Positions 1-11,900 of a stretch of 32,314 nucleotides of DNA are shown here, one piece after another. The notes below the pieces were generated by a model that saw only the letters and a program-made list of their open reading frames with translations, was not told the origin of the DNA and made no database searches. Both the position numbers and the translations under genes were made by a program. The stretch's first letter is position 1. Each line of letters begins with the position of its first letter. Location of the stretch: assembly GCA_002887195.1 (NCBI GenBank), contig PJAB01000246.1:1-32314 (forward strand), read 5' to 3'. The stretch is from Chrysochromulina parva. Its lineage: Eukaryota > Haptophyta > Prymnesiales > Chrysochromulinaceae.

Positions 1-1182
1 CGCGCACGTGTCGTCGCCAGAGGGAAGAAAGGCGCACGTCGCGCCGTCAGTCAGCGCAGTGCCGACAAAGGCGATGGCCGTGGGGACCATGCGGGAGGCG
101 GTTGCGGGGACGAGGGTGAGGTCGGGTGGCGAGGGTGGAGGTGATGGCGGCGGTGGCGAGGGTGAGGGCGGCGGTGGCGAGGGTGGCGGCGGCGGCGGCG
201 GCGAGGGTGGCGGCGGCGGCGGCCGCGATGGTGGTGGTGGTGGTGGAGGACCTGGGCAAAATGTCGCCCAGCACCCGTAGTGCGGCGGTCCACAATCACT
301 GGAGGAACAATGGCATTCTCCCCCGTTTGTGGTGGTGCACACGCAGTATGCCGCGTACCACGGTACGAGGCCACCTGGGTCAGGTGTACAAATATACCCA
401 AATCCGCCGCAATTGGAGCACGTGTTGAATGGCGGCGGCGACGGTGGTGGTGGTGGTCGTGGCGGCGGCCTCTTTGGCGGCGGCGGGTGCGAAGGTGGAG
501 GCGGCGAGGGTGGCGGTGGCGAGGGCGAGGGCGGCGGTGGCGATGGCGAGGGCGGCCGAGGTGGCGGCGGCGAGGGCGAAGGTGGAGGTCGCGGAGGGGG
601 AAGTGGCGGTGGAGAAGGTGGAGGTGGCGGTCCTGGGCAAAAGACCCAACCCTCGCCTTGGGTATTAAATGGACACCCAATGAACAGCTCAGGGACATAA
701 CATTTGGATCGCTCAAAACATCCACCATCACGAAGCAAAGGGAGGCCACAACAACATTGTCCCGGTGCACACGTTTGGCCAAAGCAGCTGGAGCAAGTAA
801 GTGGTGGCGGTGGCGGTGGACCAGGCCACATGCCAACAACGCTTGGTATCCTGCTGAAGCTGATAAGAACGATGAGCCAAAAATTCACCCGACCTCCCGG
901 CTGAGATAGTCGTCGACTCCCACGTGCTCGTTGCGTCCCCTTTCGCATGGTGCGCCATTGCAGTGCTCCAAAGAGCCCCGCCACCAACAGTACGACGAGG
1001 TCAGCCGTCATCACAAAGAAAAGGAGGAAAGCGTATCCACCCATTTCACTTCGCTGAGCGGTGGCCTCCTGCACACGGGGCGACGCGAGGGGCTCGTCTT
1101 CGAGTGAGGTTACGCTCTCGGAGCGCGCGCCCAGGGCGGAGGCGACAAGAAAATCTCCCCAATGCCCAGCCTTGCTCCACAT
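1..1182 (-). CDS. Membrane-anchored Pro-rich, Cys-rich surface protein (HRGP/pherophorin-like), 3' partial
   Basis: The frame is open from position 1257 to the left edge; from the first ATG at 1182 it gives 394 codons with no stop. Other ATGs lie at 1044, 1011 and 948. Residues about 48-75 form a hydrophobic segment (GYAFLLFFVMTADLVVLLVA), then a strongly basic loop, then a second hydrophobic stretch (FWLIVLISF, about 101-109). The rest alternates Ser-Pro(n) spacers with two modules that each hold ten cysteines: residues 130-182 and 255-309. Both begin T-C-S-x-C and end F-C-P-G-P-P-P. A further segment with Cys 383 and 393 follows the last spacer. Ser-Pro(n) tracts are typical of hydroxyproline-rich glycoproteins of algal walls and matrix, so an extracellular structural or adhesive role is inferred. 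The positive-inside rule puts the basic loop in the cytosol and the Cys-rich part outside. An unseen intron near the basic loop is possible. No known family is assigned. Confidence 0.72.
   Translation of the reverse strand, partial: MWSKAGHWGDFLVASALGARSESVTSLEDEPLASPRVQEATAQRSEMGGYAFLLFFVMTADLVVLLVAGLFGALQWRTMRKGTQRARGSRRLSQPGGRVNFWLIVLISFSRIPSVVGMWPGPPPPPPLTCSSCFGQTCAPGQCCCGLPLLRDGGCFERSKCYVPELFIGCPFNTQGEGWVFCPGPPPPPSPPPLPPPRPPPSPSPPPPRPPSPSPPPPSPSPPPPSPPPPSHPPPPKRPPPRPPPPPSPPPFNTCSNCGGFGYICTPDPGGLVPWYAAYCVCTTTNGGECHCSSSDCGPPHYGCWATFCPGPPPPPPPSRPPPPPPSPPPPPPPSPPPPSPSPPPPSPPPSPPDLTLVPATASRMVPTAIAFVGTALTDGATCAFLPSGDDTCA
121..240 (-). repeat. Pro/Ser-coding low-complexity tract (distal spacer of the wall-type protein)
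   Basis: On the plus strand this is a GGCGAGGGTGGCGGCGGC-like minisatellite. On the minus strand it reads as Ser-Pro(n) and separates the second Cys-rich module from the segment at the left edge. Its reading frame stays open. Confidence 0.8.
430..632 (-). repeat. Pro/Ser/Arg-coding low-complexity tract between the two ten-Cys modules
   Basis: This is a second copy of the GGCGAGGGTGGAGGT-type minisatellite. It codes for Pro blocks broken by Ser, Arg, His and Lys on the minus strand and links the two Cys-rich modules. Confidence 0.8.
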
Positions 1183-1392
1183 CTCCGGACGGGGGGCCTC
1201 CAAACGAGTCGCCCCTTCTCTCCGCAGCACGGAGGCTGCACGGAAGCACGGTTTGTGTTATGGGGGTCCGCTCTCCGCGCGGAGGCTCCGAAACTTTTAC
1301 CCTTTTGGGAATCCAAGTTGTAGGAGCTACTTTTCAGATCTTGCTTCACGTGGCTTCACGCGTTCGAATCTCTCTTGGTTAAGTCTCTGTTC

Positions 1393-2805
1393 TCAAAAGG
1401 AGGGCGGCGGGGGCACGAACGCGGCGGCCCACGCCCAGCAGGCGATGGCGTTGGCGACGACCTCGGTGAGCTCGCTACTGAGTTCGCTCGTCTCGGTCAG
1501 CGGGCGCGTCGAGCACGCGCGCAGCCGCAGCTCTGTCCCACTCGAGCGCACCTCGCAGTGCACGAGATGGTCACTGCACCAGATACTCCCGCCGTGCACG
1601 CCGCCGACAGACGCGAGGGCCCCGCCGTGCACGCCGCCAGTGCTGGCCGTGGCCGCGGCACCGGCGCCCGCGCCAGCGGCGCCCGCGTGCACCGAGGCCG
1701 GGGCGCTGGCGGGAGCGGGGTCGCGCTGCAGCAGGATGAGGTGCTCGCGCTTCCCGTCGTGCCAGCGGCAGGAGCGCAGCGGCAGCCTCGCGAGGCTGAG
1801 GAGTAGGGCGCTCCACGGCAGCGGCAGCGAACGTAGCGAGCGCAGCGATGGGTAGATGGTGTCGAGCTCCACGGCAACCGGCAGCGCCTTGAGGAAGGCC
1901 ATCAGCTCGCTCACCGGCGGCGCGTCGCCCCTCTGGAGCTGCGTCCACACGAGATAGCTTCGATAGGCGGCCCAGCGCTCGCTCAACGCGCGTTCCAGCA
2001 GTCGGCCGGCCTCGTCGCGTGCGCGCGCCGCCGCACCGGCCGCCGCCCCACCGGCCGCCGCACCGGCCGCTCGGGGGGCTCCGACGAGGAAAAAGGAGAA
2101 GCGCGAGCCTGGGGTAGGCTCGGGCGGGGCGACGGGCGACGCGCGCCCCTCCCCGGCCTCCTCCTCCGCCGGCACAGCGCTACCGCCCTGCGCGCCCGCG
2201 CCCGGCACAGCGCTACCCGAGGGCGCCGAAGGATGGGCCGCACTGCCGAAGCAGCCTGCTGGCGGCGCCGGCTCGGCCGCCCCACCGCCCCCTGACGACC
2301 CGTCCGGCAGCCATGCGACGCATTCGAAGCCCTCATGAGGCTCTGGGAGCCGGAACCCGATCGAGCCGCGTGAGCCGCAAGGTAGGATGCGCACTTGGCT
2401 GCCACTCCGGCCGGCGCTACCAACGCCCCCGCTGCCCCCGCCGCTGCTGCCCCCACCGCTGCTGCCCATCGCACCGGCAGCGGCGCCGGCGTGTCGCTTG
2501 AGGTAGCTGAGGTAGCCAAGCAGCTGTGCAGGCGAGGCGAGTGGCCCGTTGGCCTCGCCCTCGAGGACGATGCAGCGTGCGCTCAGCGGCGGGCTCGAAA
2601 AGGAAGCGAACAAGGCGCGCAGCGAAGTGACCGAGTCGACGCTCGCTCCCCCGAGGGTGGCCCGGTTAGCAGCGCCGCCCTCGCCGCCCTCGTCGACCAA
2701 CACGGCGCTCTCGTCGGCCGCGCTCGGCAGGCAAAGGGCCACGTGTGCGTCGTAATACAGTGCCTCGAGCGCCGTCCTCACCTCCGGAGCCGCGTCCTCG
2801 GCGGT

Positions 2806-2849
<44 letters not shown>

Positions 2850-5840
2850 GGGCATCGCCCTCCGCACCTGCCGCGGCCGCTCGGCTCTCATGCGTGGTTG
2901 CATCCACGATCACTTGTCGGTTCGGCTCGGACGTCCCGTCGCCACCCCCTTCGGGCGCTGCTGCTGCTGCACCCTCGGCAGCGAGGGCATTCGCGTCGTG
3001 TTGGGCATTCACGCTCACCGTCTCGTCGTCTCGTCTCGCGTCGCGTTGGGCATTCACGCTCACCGTCTCGTCGTCTCGTCTCGCGTCGAGCCCCCCGCTC
3101 GGCACGACGCTCGACGGACCCGCAGCACGCGCACGCACGCGCGGCTCGAGCGGCGGACTGCCGAGCAGATGCACGGCGCAGCGCACGCCGCCCCCCGATG
3201 TGGACAGTCGCAGCAGGCTGATGCACCGGCGACGGCGCGCAAGCACAAATTGCACCCCCCCCGCCGCCGCCGTGTCCGCTCTGGGCCCCTCGAACACGCC
3301 CTCCTCGACGCCCTCCGCAGCCTCATCGCCCAGCTCGGCGCCCTCGGGCTGCATGGCACCCGCGCCCGTAGCGGGCGGCGGGCAGTGATGGGCCGCGTAC
3401 GGGCCAGCTTGGCTCAGCCGCTCGGCAAGGCGCTCCGCCACCATGAGCACCAGCTTGGACGAGAGCTCCGAGTATGCCTGGCGGAGCGCCGCACGCTCAA
3501 ACGCCGCAGAGACCGCGGCCACAGTGGGGCTGTTGTTCATTCCGCGTTCAGCGTGGACGGCGGCGCTTGCAGCCGTCGCGAGCGAGACGCCATGCACGGT
3601 CGGCGCGGTGCCGGTCGGCGCGGTGCCAAGTCCAAACGGGGGGCTGCCTAGGATGAGGCCTTCGACGGGCGAGTGCGCGAGCCCGGCGGGCGGCGATCGC
3701 GCCGGTGGGGGCGAGACGCTCAATGAGGAGACGATCGAAGACATGGCGCCGTCCTCGCTGCCGAGATGCATCGGAGATCGCGATCGAGAACACCCAAAGA
3801 GGCCTGCCTCGGGCGTGTCGGCCTCCGCCTCGGTGTCAGTGGCGGCGCCGGCGCTGACGCCGGCGCCGCTGCCGTTGCCTCTGAGCACGAGGAGAAGCGG
3901 GCGCCTCCACGTGTGCAGCCTCGGTGCAATGCGCAGCACGCTTTCGGCCGCCTCGTGCAGCTTGCCCGCATGCAAGAGCGCCGACGAGGCCGAAGCGAGC
4001 TTGTTCGACTGGGAGGGCATTACATCGCGATGCACATCGCCCTTCGAGCCGGTGCGGCTCATGTTCGGGTCGTACCCGGAGCCGGCAGCGAGGCTCACCG
4101 TCCGTCTCAATTCCGATCTCAAATCCGAGCCCGTTCGGCTCAGGTTCGGCGAGGTGCGCGGCATTCCCTTTGCCATCGACTCGCCCACCATGGCGCCCGA
4201 TACGGCGCCTGTACCGGCGCCCAGCCCAGCGCCCTGCCCAGCGCCCGGCCCGGCGCCCGGCCCGGCGCCCGGCACGGCGCGGCTCGACTCGCGGCTTCCT
4301 TTCGAGCCCTCGGCTACGGCACTGGTGGCCGCGGGGGCTCCTGCGCCGCCGCTGCCGCCGCCGCTGCTGCTGCTAGGCTCCCGCGCCAAAGGCATCGTAG
4401 CGGGCGCCGAGATCGGGGGCGAGCTGCACGCCGTTGGGAGCGTTGATTTACCGGTACCGATGAGCCCATCGCGCTCGGCACGGCGCGGGAGGAGCGTCAT
4501 CGCATGGCGCGTGAGCTGCCCTTGCATGTCCAGCATGGCCATCAAGGGTAGCACCTCTGGCGGCAGCTGCGGCGCCGCCGGCGAAGGAGTTCCCACAGCC
4601 GAGGGCAGCGCGCCCGCCCCTGCGCCGTCGCTTCGGGAGAAGCCGATCGCTGAAGAGTAAATACGATGAGTGTCGTGTACCGCGCGAGCTTGGGTGGAGA
4701 TGTTCTCGCTGGTGCCGTCCAGGGCACTGCCGAGGTGGAGCAGCACGAGGCGGCTGGACCTCTCGTCTTGCTTCGTGCTCGGGCTGATGGGGCTGGAGAG
4801 GGGCAGGGCAAGCAGCAGCACGCAGCTCGCCACGCGCACACCCGAGAGCTGGTCAGCTGTGAACGGCGAGTCGCAGTGCACGCCTTTGAGCTGGTCAGCT
4901 GGTGCCGAGGCCCCGAATGATGACGTGGCGCCGATGGACCCGATGGGCGCCGAGATGGGCGGCACACGTACCGGCGGAGGCACGAGCCCGACTGCGCCAG
5001 AGGCGCTCGGCACAGCGCCAGAGGCGCTCGGCACTGCGCCAGAGGCGCTCGGCACAGCGCCGCGCTCGTCGGGCGCGGCGCTCGACTGTTCCCCACAGGA
5101 CTCCACTTCTTGCCCTCGGTGGACGGAAGACTCATTGGACGTTGATGGGGGGGTCCTTTGCCACTGCTCATCTAAGAAGTCGTCCCCCGCGGCGGTCGCG
5201 CACACGAGGTACGGTGCGAGTGCGTGGGGCATCAGCTCTGCAATGCTTCGGCAAACGAGGTGCGCGACGCGGCGTAATGCCCAGCGCGGCATGAGGAGAG
5301 GGCGAGCCATGCGGCTCGTGGCGCTCGAGCCGGCGGCACTGGCGGCGCAGAGGGCAAAGGCGACACGGCGCACCAGTGGGGGCAGCGGGTCGGAGAGGGG
5401 GGGCGTCAGCCGAGGGAGGGAGGGAAGCCCTGTGAGGAAGCCGAACGCGGAAGAGGGGCGAATGAAATTGGGCTGCTGGCTGAGCACGGGCGAGGGTGGA
5501 CGCTGGGCCACGGGGGAGATTGAGATCCCGGCAGCGCTCGTGCGCGGGAGAGCTGCCATGACGAAATCGAGCGCCTCGATCACCTCCGCCTCGATCAGGC
5601 GTGACGCGAACGCCGAGCAAAGCGCCTCGACGAGCTGGGCTGCGGGGCCATCGGAGCGCTGGGGGTCAGGTCCGCTGGGGCTACCCACCACCACGGCGCC
5701 CTCGACGACCCCAGGCCCACGCCCCCACGCCCTCAGGCGCAGCGACCAATCCGACGCCTCTGCGTGTCCAAGCACGCGCACCCGCTGCTCCCAAACCAGC
5801 TCGGAAGAGCGCCACGGCTCCTCCCCAGCGTCTCCACGCG

Positions 5841-5901
<61 letters not shown>

Positions 5902-8900
5902 GTCGCTGCCTCCGCCTCCGCTCACGTCGACCTGCGAGGCCGCCTCAAGCGACGCGAAGACGCAGATCAAGTCCTTGTGCGCGTGGCGCGAGTTGTGCGA
6001 GCGCGGCGGCACGTGCAGCAACGTGAGTACCTCTGCCTCAGCGAGCGGTGCGTGGGTGAGCGGGCACCAGCCACCCGCACGAAGCCATCCCCCGCACGCT
6101 CGCAGCCAGTCCATCCATTCGGCCCGCGTGCGCGACGGCTCGGTGCGCGGCAGCGGCAGGAGCGCGGTGGCGAGCGGCGGTGCGCCTACGGGCCGTAAGA
6201 AGCGCAGGTCCGCGGTCGAGACTCGCGTGTGTGCGATGCGTGGCAGGAGGATCCCCAAGCGCGCCGTGGTGAGCTCCTCGAGCTTCTCGCGCACGTGATT
6301 GACGAGACCGTGCGAGATCTCATCAGAGGGCTCGTCCACGCCACACACGCTGAGCAGCAGCCTCACCTCCGTTCGAGCCTGGATGCCAGCGCCCGCTGCG
6401 GGCTGCTCGACTGCGGGCGCGCCAGGGACGCTCGCCGAGACGCCGCACGCGACGACGCCGTCCAAGACGGTGCCCAAGACGGCGCTCCCTTCGAGCGCGA
6501 CGAACGAGGCGGAGGAGGCGATGCCGCTGCCCTCAATGGGGATCTCATCCAGAGAAAGGCGCAGCACAAAGATGTGCCGCTGCGAGCTGCCCACCGCCGC
6601 CGCCGCCGTACGGTACACGAAGACGTTGGGGTGGCCACCCCCCGGGTCCACTGCAAAGGGCTGCAGAGCGTCGCACGCGGCGGCGAGCGCTGCAGACTTG
6701 TCGGTCTGCAGGCGCTCATGCAGCTCCAGAGGATGCGTGACGAGCAACGGCAGCTCCTGCTCGCCCCCGGGCAACAAGCGCACGTCGAGGACACGTGTCT
6801 CGTGGAGCCGGCTGAGCAACGACCGTTTCGTCGAACGAGCGGCGGCTGCATGCGCCTCGCGCTCGAGCTTCTCGAGCACCTCGCGGCATGGCTCGGGCAG
6901 CATCCCGCCCACGACGACGTGCACCTCGAGCCGACGCGAGGCGCCGTCGTGGGCGCCACCGCCCCGCGCCCCGCCGTCCGCCGTCTCCTGCCGGACGGCG
7001 CGCGCCGACGGCGGCATGTTCGAAGAGGCAGGCGGGGCCGTGGGGGCGGCAGCGGCAGGTGCCGACGCAGAGGCGACAGGCGGCGGCGGCGACACGGCGG
7101 TGGAGGCGTCGCTGCTACCTATCGGGACGGCGCCCGATGTGACCCGCGCCGTCGTGGGCGCGACCAGCCGAGCGAGCAGCCAGAAGCCGGGGTGGCCGCG
7201 GTGCGCGACGAGAGAGCGCAAGGGCGTCGAGCGCACCCGACGGGCGACAAGCGCATCCTTCGCCGTCGTGGGCGTCGCAAGCGCCGCCGTGGGCGTCTGC
7301 AGCGCCGTGATGGGCGTCTGCAGCGCCGTGATGGGCGTCTGGAGCGGCGAGATGATGTGAATGTCGGTGGGCTCGGAGGCAGAGCGCACGAGCGCCGAGG
7401 TGGAGCGTACGAGAGCCCCGCGACACGCAACCAGTGTGTCGCCCACGAGCTCGAGCTGCAGCCCCGCGCGGACGATGCGCAGCTGCCCCATCTCCATGCG
7501 GAGCAGAGGCAGCGCCTCGGGCGTGCCCACCTCAAGGGAGATGACCATCTCGATCACACTCGCCGGCGGCAGCAACTCGAGCTGACTGCGCACCATGGCG
7601 ATCGTCGACGGCACGAGGGCGTAGTGCTGCCCGAGGGCCCGGAGCGATGCTGCAGCCACGAGCTCCCCAAGCCGAGCCGCGAGGGCTTCCACAGCAATCT
7701 CGCCCGAGCTGCGGCTGCTCGCAATCTCGCCCGAGCTGCGGCTGCTCAAAAGCGCCGTCGCAAGCGCGGGGCCGCCGGCCGTTGTCGGACGATACGCCAT
7801 CACCTGCAGCCGCGATGAGGAGGGCGGCGCCGCCGCCGTCGTGGGTCGGAGCCCCGAAGGAGAAGATGAGGTAGGCGAGACCCCTGGCGTGGCGACCGCG
7901 CCGCCCTCGCGGAGCTCATCGACGGCATCCTCCGCCGTGCTCGCCGCCATGGCGAGGCGTCGCACCTTCTCAAATGCGCTCACGAGCGGCCTAAGCGCCG
8001 TGCTGAGCGGCGCATCGTCTCTCGCGTCCTCGGTGCGCTCAGCACGGCGCTCCTCGGTCCGCTCAGCACGGCGCTCCTCGGTGCGCTCAGCACGGCGCTC
8101 CACGGCGCGCTCAGCATGGCGCTCGGCATCCTGGCCGTCCGGTGCCGCGTAGGCGACGCCCACGCGCAGGAAGAGGGGCTCGGAGCGCTCTTCAAAATAA
8201 AAGGTGTACCAGCCGTCAGGATCGCTGCGACAGATAGCCGTCTTAGTGTCGGACGGGAGGGCAGCGGCTGGGGCGGCGGCAGGGGGGGCGGCCGGGGCGG
8301 TGGCCGGGGCGGCGGCTGGGGCTGTGGCTGGGACGGTGGCCGGGGCGGTGGCCGGGGCGGCGGCCGGGGCGGCCGGGGCGGCAGCTGAAGCTGCCGTCGC
8401 CGCCCCAAAGACAGCTCGGAAGCGCGCGCCTACGGCCTCGGCCACGCCCGCGGCAAGGATCGCAGGCGCTTCGGCGGCGTCGACGAGCGCCGCCTCGATC
8501 GGCAAGCTCACCACCTCGACGGACTCGCAGCGCGCCAGGCAATACGCGAGGTCGGATGCGCTCGGTGTGCCGCCGTCGTGCAGGCCTGCAAAGACAGCAC
8601 CGACGGCCGCCGGCGCCACGCACGCGCTCAGCTTGGCATCGAAGCGCAAGCGGAGCCGCTCAGCCGGGCTGGACAGGTTAGGGACCGCGTCGGTGGGGCC
8701 GACCGTCAAGGGCGCGGCGGAGCCAGCGGTAGCGGATGGGCCGAGGCTGCCATCGGAGGCGAAGGTGGAGTGGCGCAGGTAGCTCGTGTTGCGCGTGATG
8801 GCGGGACTTCCAGCGAGCGCCACCCGCTGTGACGGCGAGCGGTTGCCCTCGGGGACGGATCCCAACGATGGGCCACGCGACGCCGGCGGCGGGCTTTGCG

Positions 8901-11900
8901 CGGCTGCATGCGCGGCAACGGCCCCCGGCTTGGGCTGGGTGGGTGCGACGTGCGCGCCCGTCACGGCACGCTGAAGGAAGGTGAGCAGCACCGGGTCGGA
9001 AAGCTCTGGCGGCGCCAGGTCATCTAGCGAGCAGATGCACAGGTGTGCCGAGGCGCCCACGGCGCTCGGATCGGCGCTCATCGCACTGGCGGTCGCGTCG
9101 GCGGCAAGCCAGCCGAGGCCGACGAGGGTGGACGAGTCGGCGCGGCTCTGAGCCGTGTCGCCGCGCAGCACGACGCAGGTCTCGGTGGGAGGGCGCGGCA
9201 GCCCGTGCGGCGGCGAAGAGGAGCGGAGGGTCGAGCGCGGTGCGAGCTCGGATGGAGCGATGGGCACACACGCGGCCATCCAAAGGCAGCGCTGCTCGCT
9301 GAACGAGACGGAGGCGTCGCACACACTCTGCAGCAGCCCATCGAGCTTCTGCAGCAGGAGATCATTCCGCATCGGAAGCTCAAGGGTGCGCAGCGGCCAG
9401 CTGTAGTAACGACCGTGAGGCAGCATGTGCTGCACAGGGAGGGATAGGTCGGTTGGCAGCGCGCCAAGCACGCTCGCACGCCGAGCGCCCGCCGCGCGCG
9501 CGACGGAGTTCCCACTGCTCGATTCACTCTTGAGTAGTGTGAACATAGCCGAAGCGGCGCCTGTCAGGTGGCCGTCACACTCCGCGAGCCACCGCGCGAG
9601 ACGCGCAAAGAGCGCGGCCGAGTCGTACGCCGTGGCTTGCGCCGTGTCGTGCGCCGTGCTGGCGGCGCCGGCGCGTGGGCCGCGAAGCGCCCCGACGGCG
9701 GCGCCACGCGCCTCGGCGACGGCAAGCGTGCCGTGCTGCGGCTCCTGCCAGAGCGTGACGAGCAAGTCGCGCCCTACGACGCACACGCCGTACTGCAGCA
9801 GCGCCGCACGCGACGCCGCCGCGCCGTTGGCCAGCTGCAGTGGCAGGGCGTGGCAGAGCAAGGCGCATCGGTTTGTGGAAGTGGGAGGCAGCGCACACCA
9901 CCATCCCTCGGCACGGCGAGCGTCGATGAGCTTGGGCAGCATCACTTCCGCCGCGCGGGCCGACGGCAGCTGCCACGTCCAGCGTTGCGACCAGAGGCAT
10001 GCGGCCACCGAGAGCTCGGCGTGCACCTTGGCCGCACGGACCTTCGAGTCTTCAATGTCGCCCACGTCCTCGCCCTCCTCATCGTGCTTGCCCTCGACCT
10101 CGTCGAGGGGCGCGAGCCATGCGAGGGGTGCCGCCAATGCGAAGGTCGCCTTGCTGCTGCTGCGCCCGCCCACCGATTCAATGGTCTTAGGGGTCGTGTC
10201 CGACGGCACCAGCGACGCCGCGCCCGAAACCCCTCCATCGGCGCAGCTCGCCACGTCGGGCTTGACGAAGGCGGCGTCGGCGGGGGGTGGGTCCGGTCGC
10301 ACATCCGATTGGCCCAGGAGAAGGCTCAGTGACTCGCCCACGAGCTGCTCTTCAGGGCGAGGCACGTGCCACACGTCACTTGCACGCGCGATGGCGGTGG
10401 AGCGCGCGACGACGCGCCGCCAGAGCGCGAGCGCCGCCTCACGCGCCTCAGGACGATGATCCGTACGAAAGCCGCGCGCGTTCAGCGTCACCAGGCCGTT
10501 CTGCGCGACTTTGAGACGCACCACGAGTGCATGCGAGAGCTGCACTGCGAGGAGCGCTTGGGAGACCATCGCCTCTTCGCCGTCGGCCGCAGCATCGGCC
10601 GCCGTTCCCTCATCGACCCCACCACGAAGCGTCTCACCCTTTGGATCCCCGCCCTTCGGCCCATCCGGGTGCCACACGCGTACGAAGATGTCTGAGGTCT
10701 GGTCAGCGCGCATCGGGAGCGGCGTCCTCTCATCCAGCCATGACGTCTTACGCTGCGGTGGGATCAACTCGTGGATGGCAGGGTGCAGGATGTGTCGTGC
10801 CGCCCAGCGCGCCGCCGCACATCCGTCCTCGGTGCGCAACTGAACGCGCACGCTCGCAGCCGCTTTGGTCGACCCGTCAGAGCGAGCAATGTTGGCAGGT
10901 CCACGCACGCTGAGTGTGACGAGCGCACGTGCAGCCGGCTTCGCACGCGGGAGTAACGTGAGCTCCGGGGCGACGCCCGAGAGCAATACAGTGTCAGCGA
11001 GCACGCCCGACTCGAGTGCAGCGTTCCAAGCGTTGTCATTGTTGCGATCCACGTGCGCTCCGGCCACTGCCGCCGCCATACGCGCCAGCCGCCGGTCGCG
11101 GTGGCGCACACGTTCGACAAACGTCTGAAGCACCGCCGCGTCCGTGCGTACATTCAACTTGCCCTGCCGCCGATGCAGCCGCGCGCGCTCGAACCGAAGC
11201 CAAAAGGTGAGCGGCGCGAGCACGGTCAGGTACACCCGCAGCGTGCCACTCGATCCAATCCCAGAGAGGTTCCCAGGAAGGCTCTTGACCGCCGCCGCCG
11301 CCGCCGTCGCCGTCGCCGCCGCCGCCGCCGCCGTCGCCGTCACGGACGCCGCGGACGCCGTCGATGGAGGAGCAGGAGCCCCAAGGGATGTGGTGCAGAC
11401 GGTGTACTCAATGATGATCGCGCCGTCGCCCGCGCCGCCCCACTCGCATGCCAGTCGAAGCACCGCCCGAAGGTCGACTTCCTTGGGCACGCCTACTCCC
11501 TTTGATGTGCCTCCCGGTGACGGAGGCGCCCCGCCGCCGCCTGAGGCTCCGGCAGCGGCTCCGGCAGCGGCGCCGCCAGCGGCTCCGCCAGCGGCTCCGT
11601 CATCACCGACCGTGGCAGTGCCGGTCGCCGCGCTGCTCTCCACCGCCGCGGCAGCCGCGGCCGCCGTCGCCGCGGGCGCAGACGTGGCGGCAGCGGTGCC
11701 CACACACTTGGCGCCAGTGGCGGCGATGCCCGCGGCCTCATGGAGGCCAAAGACCCGGAAGCCCTCCCGCACGCGGGCGAGGAGGAGATCAAAGAGGGTG
11801 ATGGTCGAGGGCACGTCGTACATGTGCAGCCGCTCCCGGTGGCGCCCACCCGCCGCCGGCGCGCGCGGCGGCAGCCCTGAGGTCACCTCGGGCAGTCGCC

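Noticed and set aside
51..839. 262-codon minus frame in the left G-rich region
   Set aside because: It is His/Arg-rich shadow translation of the Pro-rich gene in another frame; the frame with Cys modules and membrane segments is the real one.
280..909. 209-codon plus frame rich in Trp and Arg
   Set aside because: It is the antisense reading of the CCG-type repeats and shows no domain.
1330..1380. tRNA-like T-loop sequence GTTCGAATC
   Set aside because: The flanking bases do not form a T stem, and no anticodon or acceptor stem can be folded around it.
2395..3651. 418-codon plus frame
   Set aside because: Antisense shadow of the SZT2-like gene in GC-rich DNA; no recognisable domain.
4670..7818. 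542- and 529-codon plus frames inside the SZT2-like gene
   Set aside because: Low-complexity antisense frames without family features; the minus frame carries the SZT2 blocks.
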